This document shows positions 1 to 8,123 of a stretch of 11,873 nt of DNA, in pieces (the stretch's first letter is position 1; the number at the start of each line of letters is the position of its first letter). The notes below the pieces were generated by a model, which worked only from the letters and a program-made list of their open reading frames with translations, made no database searches and was not told where the DNA came from. The stretch is from NCBI GenBank assembly GCA_028822955.1, contig JAPKCL010000051.1, positions 1 to 11,873 of the forward strand. Reading direction: 5' to 3'. The position numbers and the translations under genes are program-made. The stretch comes from Candidatus Poseidoniaceae archaeon (GTDB taxonomy: Archaea > Thermoplasmatota > Poseidoniia > Poseidoniales > Poseidoniaceae).

Positions 1-2642
1 AATACTTTGATTACATGTTCAAGCGAAGGTATAGTGAAATTTTCAAGAGGTGGAGAGAATGGAACTGGCGTATCCAAGGCACCGATGACAAGAGGGGCTG
101 CCTCAAGCGAATAAAAGCATGATTCCAAGATTCTACTTTGAATGCTGTGGCCCAGTCCACCACACCATTGCCCTTCTTGAAGAACAACCAAACGACTGGT
201 TCTTTGAACGGAATCAATACATGTTTGTGCATCGAATGGAAGGAGTGTTCGCAAATCAACGATTTCGACTTCAATATCTTCAGAAGCAAGATGTTCTGCA
301 GCTTGTTGAGCAACGTGAAGCATTGAACCCCATGTCACCAAAGTCACATCACGACCACCACGGACGACTGCGGCCTTACCGAGTTTGTATCTCTCACCTT
401 TAGCAATGGCCTGTTTGACCGTTTCAGTATCGACCACTTGGTTGATATTTTGACCCCATCCAGTGAGTCCACCACCGAGACCATACAATCCAATGTGTTC
501 CAAGAATAATACAGGATCATTCAATTCAGCACCTTCCATGAGGAGGTCATATGCATCTTGAGGCGTTCCTGCAGCAACAACAACCAATCCTGGGTCATTG
601 GCGAACCAAGATTCAATCATGTTGGCATGGAACGGGCCAGAGCGGGTACGACCACCCAGAGGAATACGAATGGTCATTGGACAATCAGCACCCCAGCGCC
701 ATCGAAGCATAGCGGCATTGTTGACTAAGGCATTGAATCCAAGCGCTGCAAATCCACCAAATTGTATCTCAACCATTGGACGCATACCGGAAAGGGCTGC
801 TCCTACACCAGTGTGAACAATCGCTGCTTCACACAAGGGCATATCGAGAAGTTTTTCAGAGTGACCTGCATTTTTCAAAGCCATATTCATTCCAAAGGCA
901 CCAGCAACTTCCATGTCTTCACCAATAAAAATACAATCATCGCCATGCCGTGTTGCGATATCTACCATTGCTTGCTGAATTGAACGTGCATAGGTCCAGC
1001 CACCTTTTTCGGCATACGTGAGTGTCGTTTCACCGCACTCAAGAGATGATTCAACGAATTCGGCATCTTGACTTTGGGACAAGCGAATAAAACGTTCTTG
1101 ATGTGTTTCAGCATCACTCAACAAGGTCACGCCTTTGGTAACTGTTTCTGGCTCAGGCCATGCCATTTGTTCAAGTTCTTTTCGAGCAGATTCAACGTCA
1201 CGCTGTTCTTGGGCTTCCATTTCCAACAATACTGACTCATCAAGACCAAGGTCAAGAAGCAGTTGACGGTGAGTTGGTATGGGGTCTTTTGCTTCCCAAT
1301 AGGCGAGCAAATCACGATCGACATAACCAGGAGGAGTTCCTGATTCGTTTCCAAGATACAAATCATCATGATGATGAGCATGCCCACAACCTCGCATTGT
1401 TTCGACATGAATGAGTGTCGGACCGCCTCCGTTCAAAGCAAACTCTCGAGCACTGGCTGTACTTGCATACCATGCAGCAGGGTCTGAACCATCAATGGTC
1501 CATGCTGGAAAGCCCATTGCATCGGCTTTGTCGGCCCAAACCTCAACACCGGATTGCTTGATTGGAGAGGTGTCTAAAGCGATTTGATTGTTTTGAAGAA
1601 TATAGGTGATGGGGAGGCCTCGTGCCCCAGCTAGATTCATTGCTTCCCAAAACTCTCCAGAAGACGAAGCACCTTCCCCGATACAAGCCACTTGGAATCG
1701 ATTCAGTTTTTGATGCCAGGCAGCAAAAGCAAGACCTGTCATCGTAACACTTGCAATTGGTAGCGGGGCGGTTGGAGGTAGAACACCAACATGCCATGCT
1801 CCAACGTGCAAGTCTCGACCACCTGCATCATCCCAACCGCCATTTTGGTTGGAACCGACTTTTCCTAAATTAGCAGCCATGACATCCAATGGAGTATCAC
1901 CCATTGCTAATCCAAGGCCTATGTCCCGAATCATAGGAGCGACAAGGTCGCCATCGTAGCCCTTTCCAGGGCGAGCGTCACGTGGAGAGTCAGGTTGACG
2001 TTCGAGAGCCGTAGCCACTGCGACAACACCTTCTTGCCAAGTTGAACGGAATCCTTTGCCACCAAATGAAGAGCCATCTGGAGTTTCAAGTCCCTCAGAA
2101 AAAATAGATTTTAATTCACCATCCAACATACGCGTCCGAGTCATCATGGTTTGCCATTCAATACGTTGGTCGATGGTCACGGACATATAGTGGGCCAAAC
2201 GACGGAAGACGAGCCTTAAATCGAGTAAGAAGTGCTGCGACCTACGATCTAAAAACAGTGTTAGATTCCGACGAGGTATAACCTCGACATCGGCATCATC
2301 TTTCATTTTAGCATCGACTTGCGCAACTAAGCCTCGTTGAACTGCATCGACAAAACGCTGACTAAATTTGTGCCATGAAGGACCCTCGAATTGTTTGGAT
2401 TCATTTTCAATTAAAACATCCCACACATTGGCCATAAGGAAAAGATGACCGTCATGGCGCTGGGCTGCAAAACGTAAAATTTCTCTTCGTGCAGCATCTG
2501 CATGTAAAGGTTGAGAGAAAACCAATGGCTCCTTTGGAGTCCAATCAGTTCCATGAATAGCCGGTAAATCTCCTTGGCTCATGGTTTGGCCATAGGCCTC
2601 CCCCATACAAACGCGACGGCTAAATGCCACAGAGTGCGACAT
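1..2642 (-). CDS. 2-oxoacid dehydrogenase E1, fused alpha-beta subunits (partial, 3' end off window)
   Basis: This is the thiamine-diphosphate E1 of a pyruvate/branched-chain-type 2-oxoacid dehydrogenase complex, which decarboxylates the 2-oxoacid and passes the acyl group to E2 lipoate. I translated the frame by hand: 880 codons from the ATG at 2642 to the window edge contain no stop. Residues about 150-460 are the alpha half, with the ThDP motif GEGASSSGE near residue 321 ending in QNNQ about 30 residues later, and a His-rich loop (GCGHAHHHDD). Residues about 530-880 are the beta half: IGEDMEVAGAFG, LCEAAIV with the ThDP-activating Glu at about 605, and a transketolase C-domain ending in DTPVPFSPP. 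Only a few C-terminal residues are probably missing. Residues 1-150 match no family I recognise. No good ribosome binding site precedes 2642; ATGs at 2606 and 2582 are alternatives. It starts 12 bases after the VTT gene. Substrate cannot be decided, and E2/E3 are not in view. Confidence 0.93.
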   Translation of the reverse strand, partial: MSHSVAFSRRVCMGEAYGQTMSQGDLPAIHGTDWTPKEPLVFSQPLHADAARREILRFAAQRHDGHLFLMANVWDVLIENESKQFEGPSWHKFSQRFVDAVQRGLVAQVDAKMKDDADVEVIPRRNLTLFLDRRSQHFLLDLRLVFRRLAHYMSVTIDQRIEWQTMMTRTRMLDGELKSIFSEGLETPDGSSFGGKGFRSTWQEGVVAVATALERQPDSPRDARPGKGYDGDLVAPMIRDIGLGLAMGDTPLDVMAANLGKVGSNQNGGWDDAGGRDLHVGAWHVGVLPPTAPLPIASVTMTGLAFAAWHQKLNRFQVACIGEGASSSGEFWEAMNLAGARGLPITYILQNNQIALDTSPIKQSGVEVWADKADAMGFPAWTIDGSDPAAWYASTASAREFALNGGGPTLIHVETMRGCGHAHHHDDLYLGNESGTPPGYVDRDLLAYWEAKDPIPTHRQLLLDLGLDESVLLEMEAQEQRDVESARKELEQMAWPEPETVTKGVTLLSDAETHQERFIRLSQSQDAEFVESSLECGETTLTYAEKGGWTYARSIQQAMVDIATRHGDDCIFIGEDMEVAGAFGMNMALKNAGHSEKLLDMPLCEAAIVHTGVGAALSGMRPMVEIQFGGFAALGFNALVNNAAMLRWRWGADCPMTIRIPLGGRTRSGPFHANMIESWFANDPGLVVVAAGTPQDAYDLLMEGAELNDPVLFLEHIGLYGLGGGLTGWGQNINQVVDTETVKQAIAKGERYKLGKAAVVRGGRDVTLVTWGSMLHVAQQAAEHLASEDIEVEIVDLRTLLPFDAQTCIDSVQRTSRLVVLQEGQWCGGLGHSIQSRILESCFYSLEAAPLVIGALDTPVPFSPPLENFTIPSLEHVIKV

Positions 2643-2654
2643 CGAAAAAGAGGT

Positions 2655-3440
2655 TCATTCTTCTTCAGGAATGGCATCTTTAAGCGCCTGCATCGATACA
2701 CGCGTTACGACGACCGTCGCAAGTATCGAGGCAAGGATTCCGAGGACGAGCATTGCATTCCCCATTGGCGTTGAGCGCATACCTTCAATTCCTGAGGAGT
2801 TGAGTGCGAAGCGGCCCAAAGCATGTCCATAGTAGGCGTAAGCTAACGAATAGACAAGTCCTGAACAATTAGAAATCATGTACACTCGAAGGCTAACCGG
2901 AGTTGCAGACATCAAATAATTGAGCCATTCATCTGGAATCAGAGGGGATAATCGAACCAAGACGGAGATTTTCATTGCATCGACTGTAAGGGCTGTTTCG
3001 ATGTTCTGCAGCCTCTTATCGTTCATGATTGAACGTTGGATGCTGTCTCGGAAAAGCCAACGCCCAAGAATAAAGGCGATGAATCCTCCAAGAAGCGATG
3101 CTACAAAATTAGCAGCGGCAGCAATCCAAAACGGAAAAATCGCTCCTCCAGCAACTTTGATGAGAGGTGTCGGTAGCATAATGACTACCGCCAGTGAAAG
3201 CGCAAGCGTGAATATAATCGGACCCATTGGGCCAAGATCTTCAAACCAAAACAGAATATTTACAGCATCTCGGAATAATAAAAAGCCACATAATCCGCAG
3301 ATAAAAAGTACAAAGACGCCAATTAAAGCTCGCCAACGATAGATCTTAGGCTGACTTTTTTTGAGTTCATCAAGGTCTGACTTTCGGTCAACAAGTCTCA
3401 ATTCATTGGGTCGAGGAATGGAATACTTTGCCATACTCAT
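2655..3440 (-). CDS. VTT/TVP38 (DedA-related) integral membrane protein
   Basis: A 261-residue polytopic membrane protein of the SNARE-associated/VTT family (TVP38/TMEM64, DedA superfamily), whose better-known members act in membrane lipid homeostasis or lipid scrambling. After a charged cytoplasmic N-terminus (1-37), hydrophobic spans lie at about 38-57, 73-93, 95-127, 183-205 and 228-248. Family hallmarks are the glycine-rich VAGGAIFPFW (96-105), LLGGFIAFILGRWLFRD (116-132), and the re-entrant-type segment LVRLSPLIPDEWLNYLMSAT (161-180). The protein ends in an acidic tail. Its ATG overlaps the TGA of the upstream receiver-domain gene by four bases (ATGA), so translation is probably coupled; an ATG two codons further in (MAKYS) is possible. 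The family is clear, but the substrate is unknown. Confidence 0.88.
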   Translation of the reverse strand: MSMAKYSIPRPNELRLVDRKSDLDELKKSQPKIYRWRALIGVFVLFICGLCGFLLFRDAVNILFWFEDLGPMGPIIFTLALSLAVVIMLPTPLIKVAGGAIFPFWIAAAANFVASLLGGFIAFILGRWLFRDSIQRSIMNDKRLQNIETALTVDAMKISVLVRLSPLIPDEWLNYLMSATPVSLRVYMISNCSGLVYSLAYAYYGHALGRFALNSSGIEGMRSTPMGNAMLVLGILASILATVVVTRVSMQALKDAIPEEE

Positions 3441-4525
3441 TCCTCTTCTTCAACTTCAGGTAAAGCCGCCAATACATCGCTCAGCATCTGTGCAGCATCT
3501 TCGACTTGTGTAAGAAGAGTCAGATCAGAAACTGCACCAGGTCGGCCGAGGCTCCACATAAGGTCTGAAACAACTTCTGTTGTTAATCGTGTCATTGCAA
3601 GAACCTGCGGGTCGATAGGAACCATCGTATCGAAGCCGTGTAAAGCGATAAGGTCAGGTTGTTCATCAAGGATAGAATCCATCACCCCTTCGACTTCATC
3701 TGCAAGTCCTTGGGCTTGTGCTTCAAGAATTCCTCCCATTGATGAGGTGATTCCCTGTTTCATGTTCTGTGCAGCGTTACCGCCGAGAGGTGCCCCCCGT
3801 TTGGCTTGACTTGGAGAAGAAGGCCCAGAGGGGATTTGTTCTTGTTCCAAAGCCCCTTCAACGAATTGGTTTGGAGGAATGAGTTCACCATCAGCACTTG
3901 CTTGCCCAACTAATTTATTCAAGGCTAAACGAAGCATTGAAGACATGGCAGTGGTGTCAATTTCAGTGTTAACCTCCATGCCTTCCGCACCCATTTGCGA
4001 AAGTATTTCATCGATGAAATTGGTATTGATTTTTTCGGGTCCGACAAGCCCTTTCAACATTGGAAGTGCCCATTTGCTGTCACCCATGGTCATTGAAACA
4101 TCGAAACTTCCCCCACCACCCTGTCCCGTTGTAACATCTGCTGGAGGCGGGACAAATTGCTTCCGAGTATGTTTGTGTAATTGCTCAATTAAGACCTTCA
4201 TATCCACCGGTTTCGATATGACTTCTGATACACCAGATTGAGCCGCACTCACTCGGTATTCTTGCGAGACATTTCGGGCAAGAATGACAATACGGCACTT
4301 GAAAGCAAACTCAGGGTCTCCCATCAGACGCTGAGCCGCGTCGATAGCATCACCATTTTTCCATTCTCCATCAATCAAAACGACTTCTGGCATAATGACA
4401 AGAGCTGTGCCTTCAGCCTGTCGAAGAGTAGCAGCACGAGTGATATCAAATCCTTCACGCTCAAGTGTATTGGCAAGAAGGGAACGACGACCTTCATTTT
4501 CGTCCGCAACGATGACTTTGGCCAT
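3437..4525 (-). CDS. Response-regulator receiver-domain protein with uncharacterised C-terminal region
   Basis: The N-terminal 120 or so residues form a CheY-like receiver: acidic pair D8-E9, phospho-acceptor D52 in VVLIDGEW, and K105 in ISKPVD. By alignment with CheY the conserved Thr/Ser of beta-4 (T87) falls at A83 (IVILAR), so classical switching may be altered. A Pro/Gly-rich linker (about 125-141) leads to a region (142-362) that I do not recognise: no HTH, histidine kinase, GGDEF or other output domain is visible. It contains a low-complexity Pro/Ser/Gly stretch (about 231-250), acidic alpha-helical segments and an EVEEEEE end. It could be a signalling output or a chromatin/DNA-associated scaffold; neither can be shown. 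A GGGAGGGAG Shine-Dalgarno precedes the ATG closely. No partner histidine kinase is in the window. Confidence 0.85.
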   Translation of the reverse strand: MAKVIVADENEGRRSLLANTLEREGFDITRAATLRQAEGTALVIMPEVVLIDGEWKNGDAIDAAQRLMGDPEFAFKCRIVILARNVSQEYRVSAAQSGVSEVISKPVDMKVLIEQLHKHTRKQFVPPPADVTTGQGGGGSFDVSMTMGDSKWALPMLKGLVGPEKINTNFIDEILSQMGAEGMEVNTEIDTTAMSSMLRLALNKLVGQASADGELIPPNQFVEGALEQEQIPSGPSSPSQAKRGAPLGGNAAQNMKQGITSSMGGILEAQAQGLADEVEGVMDSILDEQPDLIALHGFDTMVPIDPQVLAMTRLTTEVVSDLMWSLGRPGAVSDLTLLTQVEDAAQMLSDVLAALPEVEEEE

Positions 4526-4628
4526 AAACTCCCTCCCTTCAACTGCAGGGATGGCAGTAGAGACTTGAACCTCACCCTTGACAAAGGAGATGAATGCTTA
4601 ATTCTCGAGTTCGAAAAGTAAAGCCGTA
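4526..4628. other. 103-base spacer between moeB-like gene and receiver gene
   Basis: This is the widest gap inside the minus-strand gene block, and could hold a separate promoter for the receiver-VTT-E1 set. I see AT-rich stretches but no convincing TATA/BRE pair. A GGTTCAAGTC string resembling a tRNA T-loop is present, but no tRNA can be folded around it. Confidence 0.4.
4529..4537 (-). promoter_or_regulatory. Ribosome binding site for receiver gene
   Basis: The minus strand reads GGGAGGGAG; its GGAGG core sits 6 bases before the ATG at 4525. This is one of the strongest Shine-Dalgarno sequences in the window and fixes the start. Confidence 0.75.
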
Positions 4629-5834
4629 TCAATAGCGAACTATTTCACCAGGAGCGACCGATTGCCAAGCAATGATGCCACCCTCGAGATTATACAGCGA
4701 AGTTCCTTCATATCCTGCTTTGATCAAAAACCTCGCTGCTACTTGCGAACGCATTCCGCTTCGGCAGAGGACGATTACATCCCGATCTTTAGGAATTGAA
4801 TCCGTCATCGAGAGTACCGCTTCATGATTGATTTGTAAATCACTGGAAGCGACATGCGCTCGTTGGTACTCGGTTTCAGAACGTACATCGAGAATGAAGG
4901 GCGACCAGCCGGTTTTTCTTCGCTCGACAAAATCATTCATTGAAATAGAATTGAACATTGATTTTGATGCAGAAGTTTCTCCTTCATCAATATCACCCAT
5001 TCGTGTCACCCTCATGCACCACGCTTCATCGTCAAACATGGCAGTACTCTGCGTCAAATCAGAAATGACTTCACGTTCAGAGTTATGTGAGAATCGAAGC
5101 GTTTCAAAGGTCATCAATTCAGCGTCATAGATGAGAAGACGGCCACTGAGTACTTCACCGAGCCCAAGAAGAATCTTGATGGCTTCGTTGGCCTGTAAAG
5201 AACCAATAACGCCGGGTAACACTCCCAACACACCACCTTGCTCACATGAAGGAACGGATTGTGGTGGAGGTGCCTCGGAAAAGAGGTCTCGATAGCAAGG
5301 TCCATTGTTAAAATTGAAAACGCTTACTTGCCCTTCAAAGCGATATATAGAACCGTAAACCCAAGGGATTTTATTCAAAAAACACGCATCGTCAATGAGG
5401 TATCGTGTTGGGAGATTATCTGTCCCATCAATCACAACATCCCAGCCTTCATGGAATATTGATTCAACGCGTTCTGGTGTCAAACGGATCCCATAAGTAG
5501 ATATTTTCAAATCCGGATTTAATTCAAGGAGGCGGTTACGAGCAGATTCTACTTTTGGTTGCCCGACGGCAGAAGTCGAATGAATCACTTGGCGTTGGAG
5601 ATTCGAGAGGTCGACCGTATCATCATCAACGATTCCAATGTGACCGATTCCAGCCGCTGCGAGATAGAGAAGAACCGGACTACCAAGCCCTCCTGCCCCG
5701 ATAACTAAAACCCTCGATTGACAAAGTAGTCGTTGTCCTTCAAGCCCAACTTGTGGTAAGGTGATGTGACGCGCATAACGTTGTACATCAATATCCACAA
5801 GCAATCCCAAACTGTCCAAGCAGGGCTCGGACAT
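4629..5834 (-). CDS. moeB: MoeB/MoeZ-type sulfur-carrier adenylyltransferase with C-terminal rhodanese domain
   Basis: An E1-like enzyme that adenylates the C-terminal Gly-Gly of a ubiquitin-like sulfur carrier (MoaD, ThiS or archaeal SAMP type) and, through its rhodanese domain, can supply the sulfur for thiocarboxylate formation. Visible are the ATP-binding GAGGLG (46-51), NLQRQVIH (78-85), DGTDN (136-140), the conserved Cys197 in SCEQGGVLGVLPG, and a rhodanese domain (about 296-401) with active-site Cys357 in LCRSGMRS. The zinc-binding cysteine pairs of MoeB are not intact: the first CxxC reads CYRD (180-183) and no second pair follows RFSHNSE. The same loss is known in actinobacterial MoeZ. 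At 401 residues it matches MoeZ/MOCS3 length. It starts 15 bases after trxB ends, with no strong ribosome binding site. Which carrier it serves is not shown here. Confidence 0.93.
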   Translation of the reverse strand: MSEPCLDSLGLLVDIDVQRYARHITLPQVGLEGQRLLCQSRVLVIGAGGLGSPVLLYLAAAGIGHIGIVDDDTVDLSNLQRQVIHSTSAVGQPKVESARNRLLELNPDLKISTYGIRLTPERVESIFHEGWDVVIDGTDNLPTRYLIDDACFLNKIPWVYGSIYRFEGQVSVFNFNNGPCYRDLFSEAPPPQSVPSCEQGGVLGVLPGVIGSLQANEAIKILLGLGEVLSGRLLIYDAELMTFETLRFSHNSEREVISDLTQSTAMFDDEAWCMRVTRMGDIDEGETSASKSMFNSISMNDFVERRKTGWSPFILDVRSETEYQRAHVASSDLQINHEAVLSMTDSIPKDRDVIVLCRSGMRSQVAARFLIKAGYEGTSLYNLEGGIIAWQSVAPGEIVRY

Positions 5835-5849
5835 AAACTCATTGAGAGG

Positions 5850-6776
5850 TCAATGTTGATCTTCAAGCCACTTTTCGACATCCATAGCGGATTGACAGCC
5901 CATGCCAGCAGCAGTAATTGCTTGTTTGTAACGGGTATCAACGACATCTCCGGCTGCAAAAACACCTTCAACAGAAGTCATCGTGTGCTTTTTGTGAAGG
6001 ATATAGCCTTCTTCATCGACGTCGACTTGGCCTTCAAGGAATCCTGTAATTGGTTTGTGACCTATGGCGATAAAGGCACCTGTGACGTTGATGTTCTCGA
6101 CTGTTCCATCTCTTGGATCTTCAAGTATAGCACCAGTCAAACCTTTTTCATCTGAAAGCCATTCCTTCACTTGGCGGAACGTTTTGATTTCGATTTTCTC
6201 ATGCTTAGCTACTCGGTCATACATGATGGTTGAGGCACGGAAAGTGTCTCGACGGTGGACAAGTGTTACTTTAGAAGCAAACCGTGTAAGGAAAGTTGCT
6301 TCTTCACAAGCAGAATCTCCACCACCGATGACCATTACTTCTTCATTCTTGAAAAATGCACCATCACAGGTTGCACAGGTCGAAATGCCCCTCCCTTTCT
6401 GAGCATCTTCACCAGGAGCATTCAGCCAAATTGATTCTGCACCGGTTGAAATAATAATCGCTTGAGTGAGGAATGTTTCACCTTCGACAACCACTTTGTA
6501 AGGTTGTTCGGATAAGTCAACCGATTCTACATTTTGGTCGCGGACTTCGAGTCCAAACCGTTCTGCTTGTTCTCTCAACTCCATCATCATCTCAGGACCT
6601 CCGATACCCTTTGGATATCCGGGGAAGTTTTCTACATCCGAAGTAAGCATTAACTGACCTCCAGACATATAGCCTGCAAACATAAGTGGTTCAAGCATAG
6701 CTCGTGCAGCATACAGTCCAGCAGTGTATCCCGCAGGCCCTGAACCGATGATGATGACATTGTGAACTGTTGACAT
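5850..6776 (-). CDS. trxB: Thioredoxin reductase (low-Mr, FAD)
   Basis: A 308-residue NAD(P)H-dependent flavoprotein disulfide reductase that keeps thioredoxin-like proteins reduced. The N-terminal FAD Rossmann motif is GSGPAG (11-16), the redox-active CATC lies at 134-137, the nucleotide-binding GGGDSA at 151-156 is followed by HRRDTFR (174-180; HRR..R usually favours NADPH), and the second FAD motif GVFAAGDV is at 271-278. Length and domain order match the bacterial/archaeal low-molecular-weight class. I chose the ATG at 6776 (MSTVHN) over an upstream in-frame TTG at 6794, because a GGAG lies 9 bases before 6776 and inside the longer version. It sits between the riboflavin/FAD genes and the rhodanese-containing E1 gene, which fits a flavin and sulfur-redox neighbourhood. 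Confidence 0.96.
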   Translation of the reverse strand: MSTVHNVIIIGSGPAGYTAGLYAARAMLEPLMFAGYMSGGQLMLTSDVENFPGYPKGIGGPEMMMELREQAERFGLEVRDQNVESVDLSEQPYKVVVEGETFLTQAIIISTGAESIWLNAPGEDAQKGRGISTCATCDGAFFKNEEVMVIGGGDSACEEATFLTRFASKVTLVHRRDTFRASTIMYDRVAKHEKIEIKTFRQVKEWLSDEKGLTGAILEDPRDGTVENINVTGAFIAIGHKPITGFLEGQVDVDEEGYILHKKHTMTSVEGVFAAGDVVDTRYKQAITAAGMGCQSAMDVEKWLEDQH

Positions 6777-6785
6777 GATAAGTAT

Positions 6786-6789
6786 CTCC
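6786..6789 (-). promoter_or_regulatory. Ribosome binding site deciding the trxB start
   Basis: GGAG on the minus strand, 9 bases upstream of ATG 6776. It lies within the coding part of the longer TTG-started reading, which argues for the shorter protein. Confidence 0.7.
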
Positions 6790-6844
6790 GACAACCATGT
6801 TATGAGGATACATCACTTGAACATTGACATCGAAACATTAGAAC

Positions 6845-7093
6845 TTATTCAACGGATTGCGAGGTATCAATAGAACTTTTTCGGCCCTTAATTTGTTTGA
6901 AGAGCCAACGGGAAAAGAGCATAGAAAGCAGAAGGAAACCGATTGAAACTGGCAAGGGTGCTTCGGCTGAAGTGGAAAGGAAATAGGTGACTGCAAGAAT
7001 GCCAACACCGTAGAACGCCCGGAAGATTGAGAAGACAATAAAGGAACGAAACAAGGGGTTTGCGAGTAATTGCTGAAACTTTGATGCTTCCAT
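6845..7093 (-). CDS. Small two-span membrane protein of unknown function
   Basis: An 82-residue protein with two likely transmembrane helices (about 17-39 and 46-62), Arg/Lys-rich flanks (SRWLFKQIKGRK, 61-72) and a polar tail. The overall look (short N-terminal segment, two spans, basic end) recalls the DUF4229-type small membrane proteins, but that is only a resemblance. The ATG at 7093 is preceded by GAGGT at 6 bases, and the gene begins 21 bases after ribH ends, so it is very probably co-transcribed with the riboflavin genes. A longer reading in another frame (6838-7233) overlaps ribH and has no such support. Function is not known; a role connected to flavin transport or to the membrane is only a guess from position. 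Confidence 0.75.
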   Translation of the reverse strand: MEASKFQQLLANPLFRSFIVFSIFRAFYGVGILAVTYFLSTSAEAPLPVSIGFLLLSMLFSRWLFKQIKGRKSSIDTSQSVE

Positions 7094-7114
7094 GCTAAGA
7101 CCTCAATGAAGGGT

Positions 7115-7513
7115 TCATTGGAGCATTGATGCGATTGCAGCAACTGCAGCTCGAGCATGCGCTTCAAGACGTGGTTCAATGTGTTCTGTTTCTGCACCAG
7201 GACCGATAATACCCAACCCAATTGGTTTTTCATGAACGAGTTGCAGTTCTATGATGGTCTTAATGACGGCTTGACCCATTGCCAAACCATGTTGAGTCTG
7301 ACCTTTTTCGATGATTCCAAGACATGCGGCGCCATCGATCTCATCATCAGATAACTGACGGTCGAGGGCAAGAGGTACTTCCATTGCACCAGGTACCCAA
7401 ACCACATCGACAATCTCGAGATCGTGCAGTGTTGCTTCTTCACGAGCCCATGCGAGCATGCGTTCGATTTCAGCACGGTGGAACGAACCACAGACGAGGG
7501 CTATATTTGGCAT
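7115..7513 (-). CDS. ribH: 6,7-dimethyl-8-ribityllumazine synthase
   Basis: Condenses 5-amino-6-ribitylaminouracil with 3,4-dihydroxy-2-butanone 4-phosphate to give the lumazine precursor of riboflavin. At 132 residues it is of the short, archaeal-like size. Seen are the N-terminal substrate-binding strand (IALVCGSFH, 4-12), PGAMEVPLAL (41-50), the catalytic His75 in IIEKGQTQHG, and the archaeal-looking GIIGPGAETEHIEPR (101-115), where many bacterial enzymes have a TTDT-type motif. The start at 7513 is set by AGGAG overlapping the end of ribE; an upstream in-frame codon at 7537 would place the start inside ribE. Only four bases separate it from the ribE stop. It follows ribB, ribL and ribE in one apparent operon. 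Confidence 0.95.
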   Translation of the reverse strand: MPNIALVCGSFHRAEIERMLAWAREEATLHDLEIVDVVWVPGAMEVPLALDRQLSDDEIDGAACLGIIEKGQTQHGLAMGQAVIKTIIELQLVHEKPIGLGIIGPGAETEHIEPRLEAHARAAVAAIASMLQ

Positions 7514-7517
7514 TTGA

Positions 7518-8123
7518 TTAACTCCTTTTTTCTTCAAGAACTCGTTCCACTGTTGCTACAATGGTTTGTGTTGTGGAATCGATTTCAAGATTGACAGCAT
7601 CGCCAACTTCTTTGTCGACAAGTGTAGTCAAACGCAGTGTTTCGGGGATAATGTGTAATGAAAATGAACCTTCGTCAACTTTTCCGATGGTTAACGAAAT
7701 GCCATCAACCGCAATGTATCCTTTTTCCATCACATATTTTCGTGTATTTTCAGGAACAAGTACAGTATAATCAACACCTTCGCCGTGTTCTTTTTTGGAA
7801 TGCAGAATACCCGTAGCCATGATATGACCTGAAAGCAAATGACCACCAATCTCATCTCCAAATTTCAAAGAGCGTTCGACGTTCACGTGCTGACCGACGG
7901 TCAGATGACCGAGAGTGGTTCGAGTAAGCGTTTCTGAAATAACATCAAACTCGACTACTGAATCTTGAATTGTTACTGCAGTAAGACACACGCCATCAAT
8001 CGAAACACTTGCACCAGTTTCCAAGAGAGTTGTGTTTGGTAATTCAAGTTGTAGAGTGTGGATACTCTGTTTTTCCACAATACCGAGTACTGTCCCAGTT
8101 CCTTGAACAATGCCGGTGAACAT
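7518..8123 (-). CDS. ribE: Riboflavin synthase, bacterial two-domain (alpha-chain) type
   Basis: Dismutates two 6,7-dimethyl-8-ribityllumazine molecules to riboflavin and the pyrimidine diamine. At 201 residues it carries the two tandem lumazine-binding beta-barrels of the bacterial/eukaryotic enzyme: barrel 1 begins MFTGIV (1-6) and contains SIDGVCLTAV (41-50); barrel 2 contains GDEIGGHLLSGHI (89-101) and AVDGISLTI (138-146). Many archaea instead use a RibC related to lumazine synthase, so this is the bacterial solution in an otherwise archaeal-looking operon. The start at ATG 8123 gives the canonical MFTGIV; an in-frame TTG one codon earlier is unlikely. Its A is shared with the ribL stop (TGATG), and GGAGG lies 10 bases upstream, so translation is coupled to the ribL frame. 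Confidence 0.96.
   Translation of the reverse strand: MFTGIVQGTGTVLGIVEKQSIHTLQLELPNTTLLETGASVSIDGVCLTAVTIQDSVVEFDVISETLTRTTLGHLTVGQHVNVERSLKFGDEIGGHLLSGHIMATGILHSKKEHGEGVDYTVLVPENTRKYVMEKGYIAVDGISLTIGKVDEGSFSLHIIPETLRLTTLVDKEVGDAVNLEIDSTTQTIVATVERVLEEKRS
7521..7526 (-). promoter_or_regulatory. Ribosome binding site deciding the ribH start
   Basis: AGGAGT on the minus strand within the last codons of ribE, with GGAG 8 bases before ATG 7513. It supports MPNIAL as the N-terminus of RibH. Confidence 0.7.

Noticed and set aside
2920..3342. 140-residue plus-strand reading opposite the VTT gene
   Set aside because: Antisense shadow of a well-supported membrane protein, with no recognisable domain and no ribosome binding site.
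4550..4620. GGTTCAAGTC on the minus strand, resembling a tRNA T-loop
   Set aside because: The flanking bases do not form a good five-base T stem, and no matching acceptor or anticodon arm is found 60-70 bases upstream.
6838..7233. 131-residue minus-strand reading overlapping ribH and the small membrane gene
   Set aside because: It is an out-of-frame shadow. The 82-residue frame has a ribosome binding site, a clean two-span pattern and normal spacing after ribH.
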